Part shown: one piece after another, positions 43,741 through 56,623 of the stretch
Position numbering within the stretch: position 1 is the stretch's first letter
How the letters are laid out: each line of letters opens with the position of its first letter
Origin: Kappaphycus alvarezii
Taxonomy: Eukaryota > Rhodophyta > Florideophyceae > Gigartinales > Solieriaceae
Direction: 5' to 3'
Length of the DNA stretch: 64,000 nt
Assembly: GCA_002205965.3 (NCBI GenBank)
Contig: NADL03000599.1
Location: forward strand, 2,542,001-2,606,000
Notes under the pieces: generated by a model
Told to the model about the DNA's origin: nothing
The model's database searches: none
What the model saw: only the letters and a program-made list of their open reading frames with translations
Made by a program: the position numbers and the translations under genes

Positions 43741-45839
43741 AGAAAAGCTCTTGGCCGCAAAAATTGCATTGCCTCTGAGAAAAAACCCGGTGAGACCGAG
43801 ATTAAAAAGAAAATTAGACTTCAAACACATATGGCGGCAAACAAAAATAGTGGTAATCCCCATCACTTACAGAATTTTCGGGAAGTCACTTGCGGAAAGG
43901 ATAGCCAAGTTATATACAGCCCAAACAACTTGATAGTGCCCATACTCGCCAGGTTTTTGCTGAACTTCCTTAGTAAGGCCGTAAAGTGCTTCTGACCGGC
44001 CTTCTTTTGAGAGTCTCCGCACAGTATTTCCTGTGTTAAATCCAATTGCACATGTTAAATGTTGTAGGAGCGCAATAACTAGGTTACGGTTTCAATTAAC
44101 TTTTTCTAAGGTTAAATTAGATTAGAGTTGGACTAGGAAGCACGTGCTATGAGCGGGTATTCTTTGGTTAACTCCAACTTAAGGGTTGATTGCAAACAAT
44201 CTAAGAGATTGACGAAACTGATTTCAGTGCACGTAGTAAACCGGCTGGGTTATCTCAAACTTGAGATATCCCCAATGGGATATCACCTCCGGGATACAGA
44301 GTGAAATCTGAATTTTTGTGTGACTAACGCTTCTAGTTTGGCAGTCTCTTTGCGGATGGGGAACTAAACTATCGTCAAGGGACTAAAAACTCGAAGAGGC
44401 TGAAAACAATTCTATCCAGACATAAGAAGGTTTCAAATTAGTGAGTGAGGATTCGTTTGTTCCTTAAAAAAAGTTATCAGGTTTCTTGAGAAGCTGACCA
44501 TTCTCTGTCGAAAGACTAGTATATCTCTCGTGGTTTCAAAATATTGGTACATTCATTCAAATTATTACACTGTTTGAAAAGATTGAGCTTTTCGAGGTTC
44601 GTAAAAGTGAAATGTTACTGGAGGTTCATAAACTTAATTAAAATAGTCCGAAGCTGCTTCAACCATTCCTTTGGAATTTGGTCGAGAATTTCGGTTGCAT
44701 CTCTCTTCATCTACAGAAAAATCTTTCAAACTGATCAGAATGCCTCAAATTAAACCCAAACGCAAATAGGAAACCTGTGACGAAAGATAACTGGCAGCGA
44801 TAGTAATAAATGACTGAAAACAGATTATTTTCGCTCCATGGAGTAGGATTTATACATTTCAAATAGAAGAAATAATAGTGGGAATGAAAATAAAAGGAAG
44901 AAATATTTCGTGACTGGAACAAAATAATGATTCGGGTACGAAAATTTGATTGATTTCTTTGACTCGGAGAACTGTCTGGTCAATCAGACCAGGCGAATAC
45001 TCAGTTAAGACCACGAATGTGTTCTTCATGATGATTTACTTAACGGATCTACTTTATTTGAGCGTATTTGGAGTCTGCATCTAAAAGGACAGTGCGAACT
45101 CGAAAATCTCCGGAGAAAAATCCAAAAACATCACGTATATTAATGATGATGGCAGCTCCGCGGATGGCTTGACACTAATAGACGTAGTTCTATTATTGAA
45201 TGGTAGACTGCTTGAAATACCAGTGAAGGTATTGGAGGAAGACTGATGAAATAAAAAAGTGGTTCCAACTGAGTTTCTAGAGAGAGAGAAAACTTCATCT
45301 AGTTGAGATTCGGAGCGAGAGCGTCATTTGGTGCCATTTTTGGGAGGTCATCACGAAAAATACATTTGAGATGATTTTCAGAGGAAGGATTAGGAGGATA
45401 CCAAATCTACTATTCCAATTGAGCTAGATAGAAAACAGAGTATGAAGATCTGTTCGTAATTCCGCTGTATCTTGCCCACAAACCTAAAGTCTATTATCAA
45501 CGACTGATTGCAATGATAGAGGATCTTTCTATCCTCATAACTGGCTCCGATACTGATAACCATATTGGTGTGTCAAAGTTGTGTGTACAGAAATCTAAAC
45601 GAATTTTGAAGCATGAATATGTCTTTGACGTATTCCGATTGCTTGAACTTTGCAGTATGGGATAAATGGAAGAATTTGTATTTATGCGATAACTGCAAGG
45701 TCACCGGAAAGGTAAAGATAGATGTTATGGCATGGTTTGCCTAGTTGGCTACCAGTTAATCTTTGATTTGATCATGAGATCAAAGTGAGGGACTGAGCAA
45801 AGGCACATTTAGACCTCTGTTCAAGTTTTCTCAATCTAA
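43741..45839. other. AT-rich 5' part of a second gypsy element; no clear domain
   Basis: Lies where gag and protease of the 45.8-48-kb element should be. A reading near 45,130-45,260 (INDDGSSADGLTLIDVVLLL) could be a damaged protease but lacks a DTG. No LTR identified. Confidence 0.3.
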
Positions 45840-47080
45840 ACTAAGGGCGGAGAAAAATAATGTAGAGTCACTTTTAAATAACGGAAAGATAGAATCAAGT
45901 AAATTTTCATATGAAAAAAGAATGGTAGGTCCGGAGGTATTGAAGATTACCTTGCTTTTAATTTATCAACAAAAAAAATCATGCTCAGATTACGCGTTCT
46001 GATTAGATTTTCAATAGTCTTAGAAATGAAATGTTATTCTTTATACTTGATCTACAAACTGGAATCCATCGGATGGGGATGAGTGGTGTGAAAATTGAAA
46101 TTACTTTTTTCAACTCAGAATGAAAGGTATAAGAATGTTTTATATGCTTACGGTACTATGAAATGACTTTACTATACTCCTAAATTAATGAAAAAGATAT
46201 TTCATGACCTTTAAGATTTTTTCTCGTTGACTACATGGATTTTTAAAATCATTAATGATAGTAAGGGAGAACGTTAATGATAAATTTGAACTTTTAAAAT
46301 CATTAATGATAATAAGGGAGAACGTTAATGATAAATTTGAAATTTTATTGGAGAGACTTAAAAACATGAGCAATTTACTGATACAAAGGAATTAAGTTCC
46401 TCTTAGGCTGGGATAGAGGTTTTCTTGTATTTTTGTAGGAAAGAATGGGATTCTTGACAGTAATTACAGAGCTTCAATGCTGTGCAAGTAGATAAAAGCT
46501 GAATTTCTTACGAATTTGAGAACATTTTAGGGGACTAATATAATTTTTCCGCAGATTGAAATATAGATTACCAAGTATCGCTTTCTCATAATAATTATGA
46601 AGATCAAAGATCAAGGCATAGGTAAAAATGACGATTAATGCGGTAAATATTTCCAAAATCTGAAATAATCTATGCATTTGGCTCCAATGTTATTTTTCAT
46701 AGTTTGAAAGCCATTAAGTTGTCATTTAATGTATCAAAGATTCTTGTATGTGGATCTCGGACACAATTGGATGAAAACGGAAAGAATAATGTAATTAATT
46801 TCTAGTCAAAAATTGTCTGTCTGATTCTGACTGCACTGATGACGAAATGGAGCTACTTGCCTTGATTTGCTTCTTGACAAGATTTAGGTATGAAATTGAA
46901 GGAGTGTAGTTAAACATTTTCGCTGACGGGCAAGTGCTGAAGATCTTCTTCAAGAGTTCCAAAGATTTGTCGAAAAGAAGTAAGGTGGGCTAGGACTCCT
47001 TGTAATTTCGGTATTTTCCTAAATCACACACAAAAGGCCGGAAAAGTTGGGAGATGCTTCATCGCACGCTCCACAATTGA
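45840..47080 (+). pseudogene. Second Ty3/gypsy element: RT and RNase H
   Basis: The reading through stops gives VESLLNNGKIESS (RT entry), LDLQTGIHRMGMSGVKIEIT (the 'LDL.SGYHQI.M...D..KTAF' block), YKNVLYAYGTMK (the 'YEFLVMPFGL' block), VNDKFEILLERLKNMSNLL, and KAEFLTNLRTF. RNase H: CTDDEMELLALICFLTRFRY, then IFADGQVLKIFF (the 'FTVYTDH..LK.LF' pattern, TDH changed to ADG). The catalytic YxDD reads VDYMDF. Strongly AT-shifted relative to the 37.4-kb element. Confidence 0.7.
46241..46342 (+). repeat. In-frame 51-bp tandem duplication inside the RT
   Basis: Two head-to-tail units starting TTTTAAAATCATTAATGATA at 46,241 and 46,292, with one clear internal mismatch (G/A). 51 bp is 17 codons, so the RT frame (KSLMIxRENVNDKFE) is kept through both units. 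Confidence 0.85.
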
Positions 47081-47155
47081 TAAGTGTAAATAATTACACC
47101 TAAGCTAACGACGATTAGATTACCCACCTCTATTTTGATCAGATCATTTTAGGGT

Positions 47156-47990
47156 ATGACGATGACTAATTCTAAGGTTCAGCAATCAAAGCGCTGGATA
47201 CAGAATGTCCACAAGATGAAGTTTAGAAGAAGAAAAGGCTCTATTGTAATTGAAACTGATGTGTACTACGATGGTAATTTTTGGGTGTTCGGCGATTGCT
47301 TGCGACTGCAAAGTCGTAGAACAACTTCAAATTTCAAAAAATGCACGAAATATGATATTTTCATTGAGAATATATGGGCCGAAATGCTCACAAATACTGG
47401 AAATGGTGTTTTCCGTGTCAGCAGTATTAGAATTGTAGACGGAAAAAGTATCCGGATCCAATTTATCTGTAATTGAAAAATCTAAGATGGAGATCGCTAG
47501 GCACAGATTTTATTGCCCGGCTACCAATGACGAAAAGTAGTCATAATGAGTTAGGACACAGTTTGATCTAATTACTTGGCTATTTCATACTAAGAAGTCT
47601 AAATCATTAGATAATGCCACGGAAAACGATAGAAAACTCTTGAAAAACAACCTCAAGAACCAAAGTATGCCAGATCATGCAAACTAGAAAAGGGTACCAA
47701 ATTCATTTTTAAAATTGGACGAATTTAGTGCAACTTTAGTGGCGGAAGAAAACAGCGAATATATGCAAGTTAAAAAACGGACGATTCTTCCCAAATATGA
47801 ATAGGATGACCGAGAACTGTTTTAGTCGTTATTGGTCGTATCGCCAAAATTGATCAGATGAACTGCTTCTTTCTCTGAGATTGGTCTATAATTCAGCTGC
47901 CAGCGAATATTTGGGTGTTTCAAAATAGATCTCGAATTGAGTTGGGCCCTTTAATCTCTTTCAAAATATTATGCTACCCGGGTACTTTCT
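47156..47990 (+). pseudogene. Second gypsy element: integrase
   Basis: The open frame 47,156-47,476 (106 codons; VYYDGNFWVFGDCLRLQS) fits the segment before the zinc-binding domain. At about 47,492 RWRSLGTDFIARLPMTKSSH is the first catalytic block ('W..I..DFI..LP.T..GH'), with its Asp kept. Near 47,900 LVYNSAASEYLGVSK matches 'FAYNSA.H.STGVSPF'. The second Asp and the Glu blocks are not readable. Confidence 0.7.
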
Positions 47991-48177
47991 ATCCAGTGAA
48001 TAAATTTCGTACAAACGAATGTTATAAAGGGAGCCTCAGCATTTTGTAGGATTGTATTTTTCCTAAATCATTTCTGCTGCCATTAGAGCTCAAATTGGAA
48101 CCCATAAACTAAATAGCTCTCAATAGCAGTCTCTGAAAGGATATTCATATCTTTGGTCCGCAAAGGATGCTTCCCGT

Positions 48178-49164
48178 GTGATCATCGATTGGTGCGCTGC
48201 CTACGCCGTGCCGACAATGCTTAATTCCGATGGGCAGACTCATTTCCGAAATGGGAAGGGTCGGCTTTTTTCAGAAGGACTGTACGTTCCTCAACATTTT
48301 TCGATTCCACACCCCGTGGAGCAACGGAGCTGTACAAAAACTATACAGAGAGCGGCTACAGATGTTCCGAGAAGTAACTTCTGAGCTGCAAATGGGCTTG
48401 GAGGAGTGACCTGATCTTTTGTCGCTAGTGCAGAGCGCGTTAAATAATACACCGTCTCAGCACCGCGCAAACATTGCCTCAGTTACATTATTCATAGGTA
48501 TGGAACCCAAAATCCCTGTAGCAACATTTTCCCGCTCCATTTTTTGCCCCTTCGTCACCATTACTGATCTGCAGTGCGATAACAGCTTCAGAATCCCTGT
48601 AATAAAAGAAAAGATGAAGGAACTGCAGCAGATTTTGTTAAGAGCACCCAAGGTAAATCGTGCTCAGTCTCGTGCTTCTTCATTAAAGGGAAGCTTGACA
48701 AACTTTCCTGAAGGATATTTTCACCTCTTCGCTCGCGAAGAATTTCAATATAGAGATCAACTTGCGCTATGTTGGCGCGTCCCCCGTTGTTTGGTGAAAG
48801 CTTTATCTTAATAATTTTATCAAGTGGAGGATCTCCGAAATGGAACTCTGGAGTACATCCACTTATGCCGGCTCAAGTTTTACTCCGATAAGTCTCTTAA
48901 TCAGGAAGCTGTTATGTCCAGGTGCTGTCATCGCAGCGTAGGATACCAGTCGCCCGATTTATGAAGCTAGTTTACTCACTGCAGGGACTACAAGTGCATG
49001 TTCGGTGGCGCGAGCTGTCCAACTCCGAATACCCGTCCGAGCAGTTCGTTGCGATCTTCGAAGGTACCCTCAAAATAATGATCCGTCTTATTGATTGCAA
49101 AAATACGCCGCATGATTTAGCATCGAGGTCTCGCCGTATTCTCGGTATTGCGATGGGAGTGTAG
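48178..49164 (+). pseudogene. Chromovirus-type gypsy integrase with chromodomain
   Basis: Starts inside the catalytic core: IIDWCAAYAVPTMLNSDGQT (second Asp) and, after a +1 shift near 48,310, WSNGAVQKLYRERLQMFREV (Glu replaced by Gln). LLSLVQSALNNTPSQHRANI, MEPKIPVATFSRS, NFPEGYFHLFAREEF and QVEDLRNGTLEYIH follow. The frame at 48,922-49,164 holds a chromodomain (LVYSLQGLQVHVRWRELSN). Only TGA (in EE*PDLL) and two shifts break it. Known role: the chromodomain steers insertion to histone-marked chromatin. The rest of the element is absent, and it abuts the previous integrase. Confidence 0.8.
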
Positions 49165-52100
49165 CAAATTATTTCTGCCTCGCGCTCGATAAGATTAAGC
49201 ACTAATTTTTCCAGAGATATTAATTACAGAAAATATCTATGGCGGTACCTCTTTTGGCTATTTATCTTCAAATTAATATATGCATATAACAGAAAAATTA
49301 TGGAAACGGACGTTTAAGAACATATAATGCATATAAAGTAGACATATGTTACCATTTTCACTTTGTGACCCACGAATATATATTAGCACTTACCATTTCG
49401 GGGTTATCCCATGATATGGGTACAAGAACAGTACACAGCTGTGCAAGTGGGCTCGCAAAGGGCTATTTAAATTTGTCTCATTGCATCCATTAAAATCTAT
49501 CACCATATAATTTGATCAATTGACTCAATAAGTTTTCCCCGACTTCGTCACACCTCGCAATCCATGGCCTCCAATCCCATGAGCATATCCCGGACCTCGT
49601 ATAGAAAAATTTATCTTCTCCTCCGCCTTTATTTGACCGGAATCGTGCAACTGTCCAAGCATGTTACTGAATATCGAACCAATTTTTAAGGTAAAGAGGA
49701 AGTGCAGGATACAAGCGCACAATAATTGCGAAATAAATTGAGCTGTACCGTACCTTGCGAGGAAGGGACAGGAAAATATTTGGTAAATGCCAGAAGAAAT
49801 GCGCTGCATCCATAGATTAGCTGAATTTTGAACATTTTATTGACACATGGTGAAGAAGCGGATTTGGGGAATGTTTCAAGGGATGAGGACAGTTGTAGGG
49901 CATTCTCGCTACAGTTAACGGATAAAAAGAGATTAAATTATTTACCAAAAATAGAGTATAGTAATTAAGTCGTGTGAGATTGTGGCAAAAGGAGATCTGA
50001 ATATAAAAAGAAAGAAAATTAAACTTAATAAATAAAGGTAAGATATAGACCTTATGTTTATCGTGTTGACTTAAGAAATGAGTACCATGATCTTAGCAAA
50101 ACCGACATTGAAATGGATCCATCACGAAGACTTACCCGCTAAGGCGAAATTATAGTTCTATTTGGTGAAAAAGCTGGCCCTGCTGGAACATAATAGACGT
50201 GAATGCACGAAATGCCACGCACAGCCTGTGAGAAATTTGAAATGATTTTCGTTGATCGTACCTCACTCTAAACCTTAACATAGTAATTTACAGAATATTG
50301 AACACTTCAAAAATGAGATATATCGCCCCGAAGCACAAAATGGGGGCCCTTTAACTGATCTAGAGGAAATTGAATTAGAAAAAATTGCTCAAATCTGTCA
50401 CGAGTACTTTATGTTGGACATTATTTCAAAGTTTTATAGAGAGGAGCGAGATGGATATGAATAAAATTCAACTTCAGAATGAATTACTAAGTTCCAATCT
50501 TCTAACATGTCATCACTGACGGGTAGGTGAATAATTTTGAAAAGAACTGCCGCATCCTACTGCACGGGGTCTCTGCATTTTGAAAGTTTTCAGAGCATGT
50601 ATTTAGCACTCATTTACCTGATGCAAATCAATATCGAGTAAGCTGCTTTTATTTAGAGGCGGCTCGGTATCCAAGGTAATTAAATAATTATCGTAGCGGC
50701 TAGTGAGCGCGTATTCCTCCAGAGCATCAAGGGATCAATATTTCACTCCCCTTTAGAGGTGCAAATCCAATTGAGACGACGCTAGTCATGTATTTACCCC
50801 CTATGTCTTCCCAGGCTGCTAGTGTTCGGTCATGTTTTAGTGGGCACTTTTCTCTCCACAGTATTGCCAATTTCAGCACTAAGGGAGCACTTGAATACTT
50901 TACAAGTTTTTTTCCTCGATGAGCAAATTAAATGAGCTGCATTCATATGCTGTAGTTTACATAGATTTATACTGAGCCCAATTCATTGACTGCGGCTGCA
51001 ATTGAAAAAATCACAGAACTGGTGCACGCTTTCTCCGCCAAATCAGAAACGATCTTAACGTAATGTCCCTAAATTCGATAATTCATTGAATTAATAATTT
51101 TTCTGCTGCAGTATTAGCAAAATTTGCCTAAAACAGTAGAATTAGATGATTTTCTAGCTTCACAGTCGGTGATGAAGGAATTTCTCGATATTTCCTTGAG
51201 CTCTTTTTTACACTTTCAAATTGGGCGAGCCTCTTTACACAGGATCAAATAGCAGATGAGGCCGATTGGATACCATTAATATCTTTAATAAATAGTCAAA
51301 TACAGTCGTTTACGGCAAATTTCACGATCTGGGCTAAAAATCGTACATGGAATAGCCCGGGAGGTTTTCTTGCGGGCAAGTTACAACCTCATCCTAAGAC
51401 TTTCTGTGACAGAAACAATATGAAATGTGCTATCAGTATTCAGGGATGTAATTTTATTCTCTATTATCCAGAAAAAACAAATTCCTCGATGATCATTGCA
51501 AATACATTAACGGTGTGTGGAGTATGAAAGCGAGTGAAACCTAGCACAATGTTTTCACTTCTCATTGCTCGTAAATTTAATGGGCTGTCACTAAGATTTA
51601 TCTTCTTATCACTACGTACTACAATTCGTCCACGTTCAATTACCACCTTTCCGCCACCATTTGGCTTGATAAAAACCACACATTCATCTTTTCTAGGAAG
51701 ATTTGGCTACTAGATCTTCTATCTAGCCATTGCAACACATTTTCTTCCAAAAAATATTATTTTTTCAAAGAAGCTACTTTTGACAACAGAAAATTGTTGA
51801 AACGTATTGGTAACCCATTTCACAACAGTTTTGATCAAATTATTACTCATTTCTGGTAAGTTATTCGCGAGAATTGGTAAAGATCTCTGTTATAAAGGAA
51901 ATTAGATTTCTTTTCTTGCAATTGATACCCGCCAGAATGTGCATGTCGGGAGAGAGAACTGGTGCTGCCGCTTGTACTGAATCACTTACTCTACATCATT
52001 AAATTTGAGAAAGCCTTAGTCCAATCCAAACTTTTACTGGAACAATCCCAACTGCTACTATATGATTTCGACTTTTTAATTCCTGGAAGGACTGGTTTCA

Positions 52101-52904
52101 GACTTCGATGCCGATCAAATTGTCTTACTCAACTGCGATACCCGTTGATTCAATCTGAAGTAACATCAAACGGAAGGAACGGTTGGCTTTGACATGATTA
52201 ATGTGTTATTTTTAGTGTAATTAATTGTGCTTGAACCTGCTTGTGGATTTGCTTCCCTTCAATAACAGCTTCGTAGAGGGGTGTATTTGGATATAATTGA
52301 GTCGAAGTGGGTTCTGCTTTATATTGAATCTATTTGAGTTTGCAGTTTCTTCAGGTTTGACACAGTCGGGGCTAGGTCTGCTCGAAGATAAGAACTGCTT
52401 GAGATTGGAATAGATCGAGACTGGTCGGTTTTTTATTTTAGTTGGCAAGGTTAATTCGGCTTTATTTTGGAGTGAGTAGGGATAATAATAAAAATAGTGT
52501 TACGCTGGAGGACTTCAGAGAGGCGATGCTTAAAAGGAAGTAAACTAAAATTTGGGCGCAATTCTCTTGCAACGGCGTTTTAGAGGAATTTGCGCAGCCA
52601 TTAGGCTTATGTAGCGGTTAGAGTGAGATCTCACTCAAACTACTAAATAAACCTAAAGAGTTGATTTCATCAAAGTCTACAGACTTTGATAGAATAAAGT
52701 ACAGTAAAAGTAATAATGAGAAAACAAATACATTGCGTGACCAAAATTGAACGGAAAAGATTCATTACGAGTCACAAACTTTCGACTGACGTACGCTGCG
52801 AAACGTCAAACAGGTTCAAGTATCATCAATATTCCTCTCTATTTTTAGCCATAGTTCTTCAATGCGGAATTGGTCTCGGAAATTCTTCAAATGCAAATAC
52901 AACC
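49165..52904. other. AT-rich DNA without a confident gene; two perfect dyads
   Basis: Short frames (49,525-49,809 minus; 51,464-51,679 minus, IKPNGGGKVVIERGRIVV) are unrecognised. The 3' LTR of the adjoining copia element should lie at the right end but I could not match it to a 5' copy. Dyads: GAGTGAGATCTCACTC at 52,620-52,635 and CAAAGTCT/AGACTTTG near 52,673-52,690. Confidence 0.35.
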
Positions 52905-53640
52905 ATATATTATAGATTCTGATCTGTAGCACATCAGTCAACGGGATTTATTCGTAGTACCATCGGAAAGTTTGATTTTTACATGAATCAAAGTAATCTT
53001 TTCAACTTTCCCGACTTGGAATTCAAATCTTACAAAATTAACATCTCCAAGGATCGTTTGACTAGTGGAATTCCGTTGGGTAGATAGAGAAATAAACATA
53101 TCTTTAGAACTCACACATAGATGAGCACGACCATCAAGTTATTGTAGTTCTGAATATGCATGTGCTACATATTTGAATTTATGAATGGATTCAGCTGATT
53201 ATAGTATTTCTGCCGCCGGTACACTCTTCACTAGTCTCTTAGATTTGTAAGAATTCCATGAAACCGGATGATACATGGAATTATTTGCCAATGGAGCAAG
53301 AAGGAGCACAGTAGTCACACCTACATGACTACATTAGTATGATTTGGATGCATCGGCAAACAAAAAGACGGAAGGTTCTTATTTTTGAGTTACTAATTGG
53401 AAGAGGATTTTTCGTCGCAGTAGAAAGCTTCTTAAGCTTACGAAAAAAATTTTTTTGCTCAATTATATTAGACACCATATTGTATGGAGCCCCCTTTCGC
53501 AAATATGAAGCTTAGAGCGAGCAAATTGGGAAAGAACAGGTCCCAATATATCCGAGAGAGCTAATTGTATGGGCAAAAAAGGACTTCTCAATCTCATTGA
53601 GTGGTTCGGCAAACTGTGTAGGACAAGTACGATATACCAG
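52905..53640 (-). pseudogene. Copia RNase H
   Basis: SLGYIGTCSFPICSL, LFADASKS (first catalytic Asp), MYHPVSWNSYKSKRLVKSVP followed by AAEIL, CVSSKDMFISLSTQRNSTSQ, VRFEFQVGKVEKITLI and SPLTDVLQIRIYN appear in the family's order, spread over frames. The second Asp (expected 'CVDSKDL') is now Ser. Confidence 0.65.
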
Positions 53641-53699
53641 ATACTCTGTTAGAGCATTTAGCTTTTCATCTGCATACTGAGATATTTATACTGTACTAT

Positions 53700-54290
53700 T
53701 TTGATGCCGAAGAATATCAGTCGACCAGTCCATTCTGTGCAGCGCAGAGCTTGACGGACTTGTCAAATATCTCAGCACAGGTCTTTGCATAATCACCAAC
53801 ACCGGCTGGTTTGATATAATTTAAAGTATTGGCTGATGTCAGCACTATTTTTCCATCTTCATGCTTGTATAATAGTTTTGTAACTTGCTCGCATGTTGTC
53901 AAGCCGAGATCAGCAAAGAATTTGTCAGACTGCCCCTGCCGTCTGTTTGTAGCATTTACTAATCCTTATGCAGCATTTAATAATAGCCACAGGTGGGTAG
54001 ACCTAAATTTAATTTCCTTGGGCAGTCTCACAAACGTGTCCCTGTCACGACCGGCAGTAGCAGTCTGCGAAGAGGGAGTTTGCGCACCTGCCTTGTAGAG
54101 CTTCGAGCCAAACAAAAAGTCAATACACTAAAACATACGGAGATAAGTCTGTGGACACGTCGTACAATCTGATGCAAGTACGTTTTTAGGTAATCTTCAT
54201 TTCCATGTGGTGCGATCCGTGCCTTTAGTTTCAGGAAGACTAATAGGGCGAAAAGCTTTTAGAAACGTCTCTTTCTCATTTTTATACGAT
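53700..54290 (-). pseudogene. Copia reverse transcriptase
   Basis: Readable blocks: RDTFVRLPKEIKFRSTHLWL, LLNAA*GLVNATNRRQGQSD (the 'LLL.AAYGLVNA..KWQ.QSD' block), FFADLGLTTCEQVTKLLYKH, EDGKIVLTSANTLNYIKPAG. The last replaces the 'L.I.K.VDD.L.AG' motif, so the catalytic aspartates are lost. Confidence 0.65.
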
Positions 54291-54390
54291 TTTACTAGCG
54301 GAAACTGTTCAAAATATTGTGCTTAGTGTCAGATGAAGGATTTACTTCCAAAATTATGTAGGATTCACTGTAGCTCTTTGGGTCCTTGGT

Positions 54391-55380
54391 CTATATTCGT
54401 GAAAAAGGACTAGTGAGTAGAGATATTTGCAGTCTCATATTTCCAATCTTAACTGTCCAGGTTGAGCGTTCTCTTTCACTATCATCATAGAGTACAGTAA
54501 CAAAGTCGTTGAGATACAGCTTCGTCTCAGTTACACCATAATTTACCTTTTCAGCTGGCCAATATACCATCAATCGATAAAGAAGATTCAAAGAAGATGA
54601 ATTGAGGTTTCCCTCGTGCGTTGATCATAAAAGCATGCATCTTCATGCGTCAAACTCAAACGAGTTGCGTGAACACCATACTTGTCCGCTTGTTCCTTAT
54701 TATCCTCCTTTGTCGAGGGTAACACGTCATCAATGATATCGTTACCTGAATAAATTGCTGACTGTAAATTGTTCGCAAAAGACTGGTCGGGTGGAGCATG
54801 GCGGGTGTCTTCAAATGAAACAGTAACAAATTTACCACGTATATAAGATATAAGGGCATTACGTTCCGGTGCATTGACTTCCAGTAAAGTTTTGGGCGTT
54901 GACCATTTTCCTGGCTTACCCGTACCAATATTGGAATAAACTTCTACCAAACCGCTAGTTGCAACTTGAAGTTCATCAGTGGATTTATATAAATATATAA
55001 GCGCCTGTTTGCGTTTTCTTGAATTATATTGCGTGTATCTACAATATCGTTGGATTTGAAGCGATAGATCTATCACTTAGAGGATTTACGTAGCCTTTTA
55101 AAAGCTCAGATGATGACATCGCATCTTTTACGTATAGATAATTGGACATAGAAACGGTAACCAGGGAAAGAAGTGCTGGATCCGAGTCAGTTTCAGCAGT
55201 GCAAAACTTAATTAAAATGATGGAGTTTACACCACGATTGCTCTCGAACGGGTTCTTACTGCGACGGCGTGGTAGTAAAGGACGAAACAAAATGCTTCAT
55301 TCGCTAAGAAACGTGCGAAATTCTCCCTCTCCGAAGCCCTCATCACCTCGCATAGAGACAGCAAGCCAAATATATGAGGT
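54391..55380 (-). pseudogene. Copia integrase C-terminal half and linker
   Basis: GDEGFGEGEFRTF, then PRRRSKNPFESNRGVNSIIL (the 'P..H.KN..ES.H..IR..FLRL' block that carries the catalytic Glu), LLSLVTVSMSNYLYVKDAMS, SSELLKGYVNPL; after a shift, GTGKPGKWSTPKTLLEVNAP, then VTVSFEDTRHAPPDQSFANN. The frame 54,391-54,591 continues VYWPAEKVNYGVTET...FVTVLYDDSERERST. The frame 54,588-55,076 (162 codons) is the longest open piece of the element. Confidence 0.7.
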
Positions 55381-55845
55381 CTAACAGGTTAAATCCCACT
55401 AAAGCGTGATTTAGAGAGCTAAAGCTGATTAGGAATGCAGCAGAAAGACTTTGGGTGATGTCCAGACAATTAAGCAAGCAGATGGAATCGAGGTGGAAGT
55501 GATCGGCCCGTACAATTACATTAAGTCTACGCGATATAGATGAGATTGAAAGCTTTCTGCTAGACTAGGGAGGGGAAGCGAAACGGCATGAGAGAAATTT
55601 GTCTATCAGATGCGGTACATATTCTGATACAGCGCTAGTTTACAGTCCGTTGCATACAAAGCGTATAGCATACCAATCAGGTTTGCATGAACGCAGAGAT
55701 TGCTTACGAACTTTGTCCACAATGGATTTGACTTGACTTCAGGGTCTTTCTTTTGAAATTTTGCCATTGAGGCAAGAGACGGAAGATGACTTGAGTGTTT
55801 TATTGCATAAGCTTTACATAGGCAAGTAACTCAACAAACCTTTGT

Positions 55846-56271
55846 TTATCGTGATAAATTGGTCAATCTAACATCAGCATGAAACTTCAGATCACTGCAG
55901 TTAATATGGATAATCTTTGATCTCTCCCATCTCATTTCATCTTTTAAACACCAAAATTCTTCATTGGGGTATATTTTCTTTACGTTATTACCGATGATAC
56001 ATTGACTAGAGCCATACAATATAAGGTGGAGAATCACAAAAGATCCAAGAATAGAACTAGTACCTATAAAAAAACCACCGACGCATACTCTAATGTACGT
56101 TTCCGTTACGTGACCATGAAACAGGCTCCAATTCAGGACCAATATCATGTCCAATATGCTCCGACAACATACGAAGCTCAACTTTGCCAATGGATGAATA
56201 TGGGACACCGTCATCCACGAGTGGCCCAATATCATGGTTGTAAAAGGAGTCACAGGATCCATTAGTCTCAT
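55846..56271 (-). pseudogene. Copia aspartic protease
   Basis: In one register: IGPLVDDGVPYSSIGKVELR, an active site of the D-D/S-G type at about 56,205-56,220. In another register further on: LHLILYGSSQCIIGNNV, then IIHINCSDLKFH (the flap and closing strands). A frameshift near 56,060 separates them. Confidence 0.6.
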
Positions 56272-56623
56272 TCTACGAACAGTTTTTGCTCGACAGCAAG
56301 GACATGTAGAAAGAAAAATTCTTTCTTTTTACGTTTGAGTGAATAGTACTAGAGCTCGTTGAGCCGTCACCGAAGCCAATCGGCGAGCTAAAATCCTCAA
56401 CAGTATCGTGGCACTTCCTACAGGATTTAAATGAGCCATCCTTGCTACGGCTGTCCTACCAATGTACAGATTTACAGCAGACATGGAAAGATGACGTTTC
56501 AAGGCAGCATTTCAAGGGAGACGAAAACCAATATGCGACCACGTTAAAAATGAGTCATAGTACATGCAGCGCTAGTAGATAATGAAATGTTCGAAGTAGT
56601 GGTCAATTACTTCCTACACTGTT

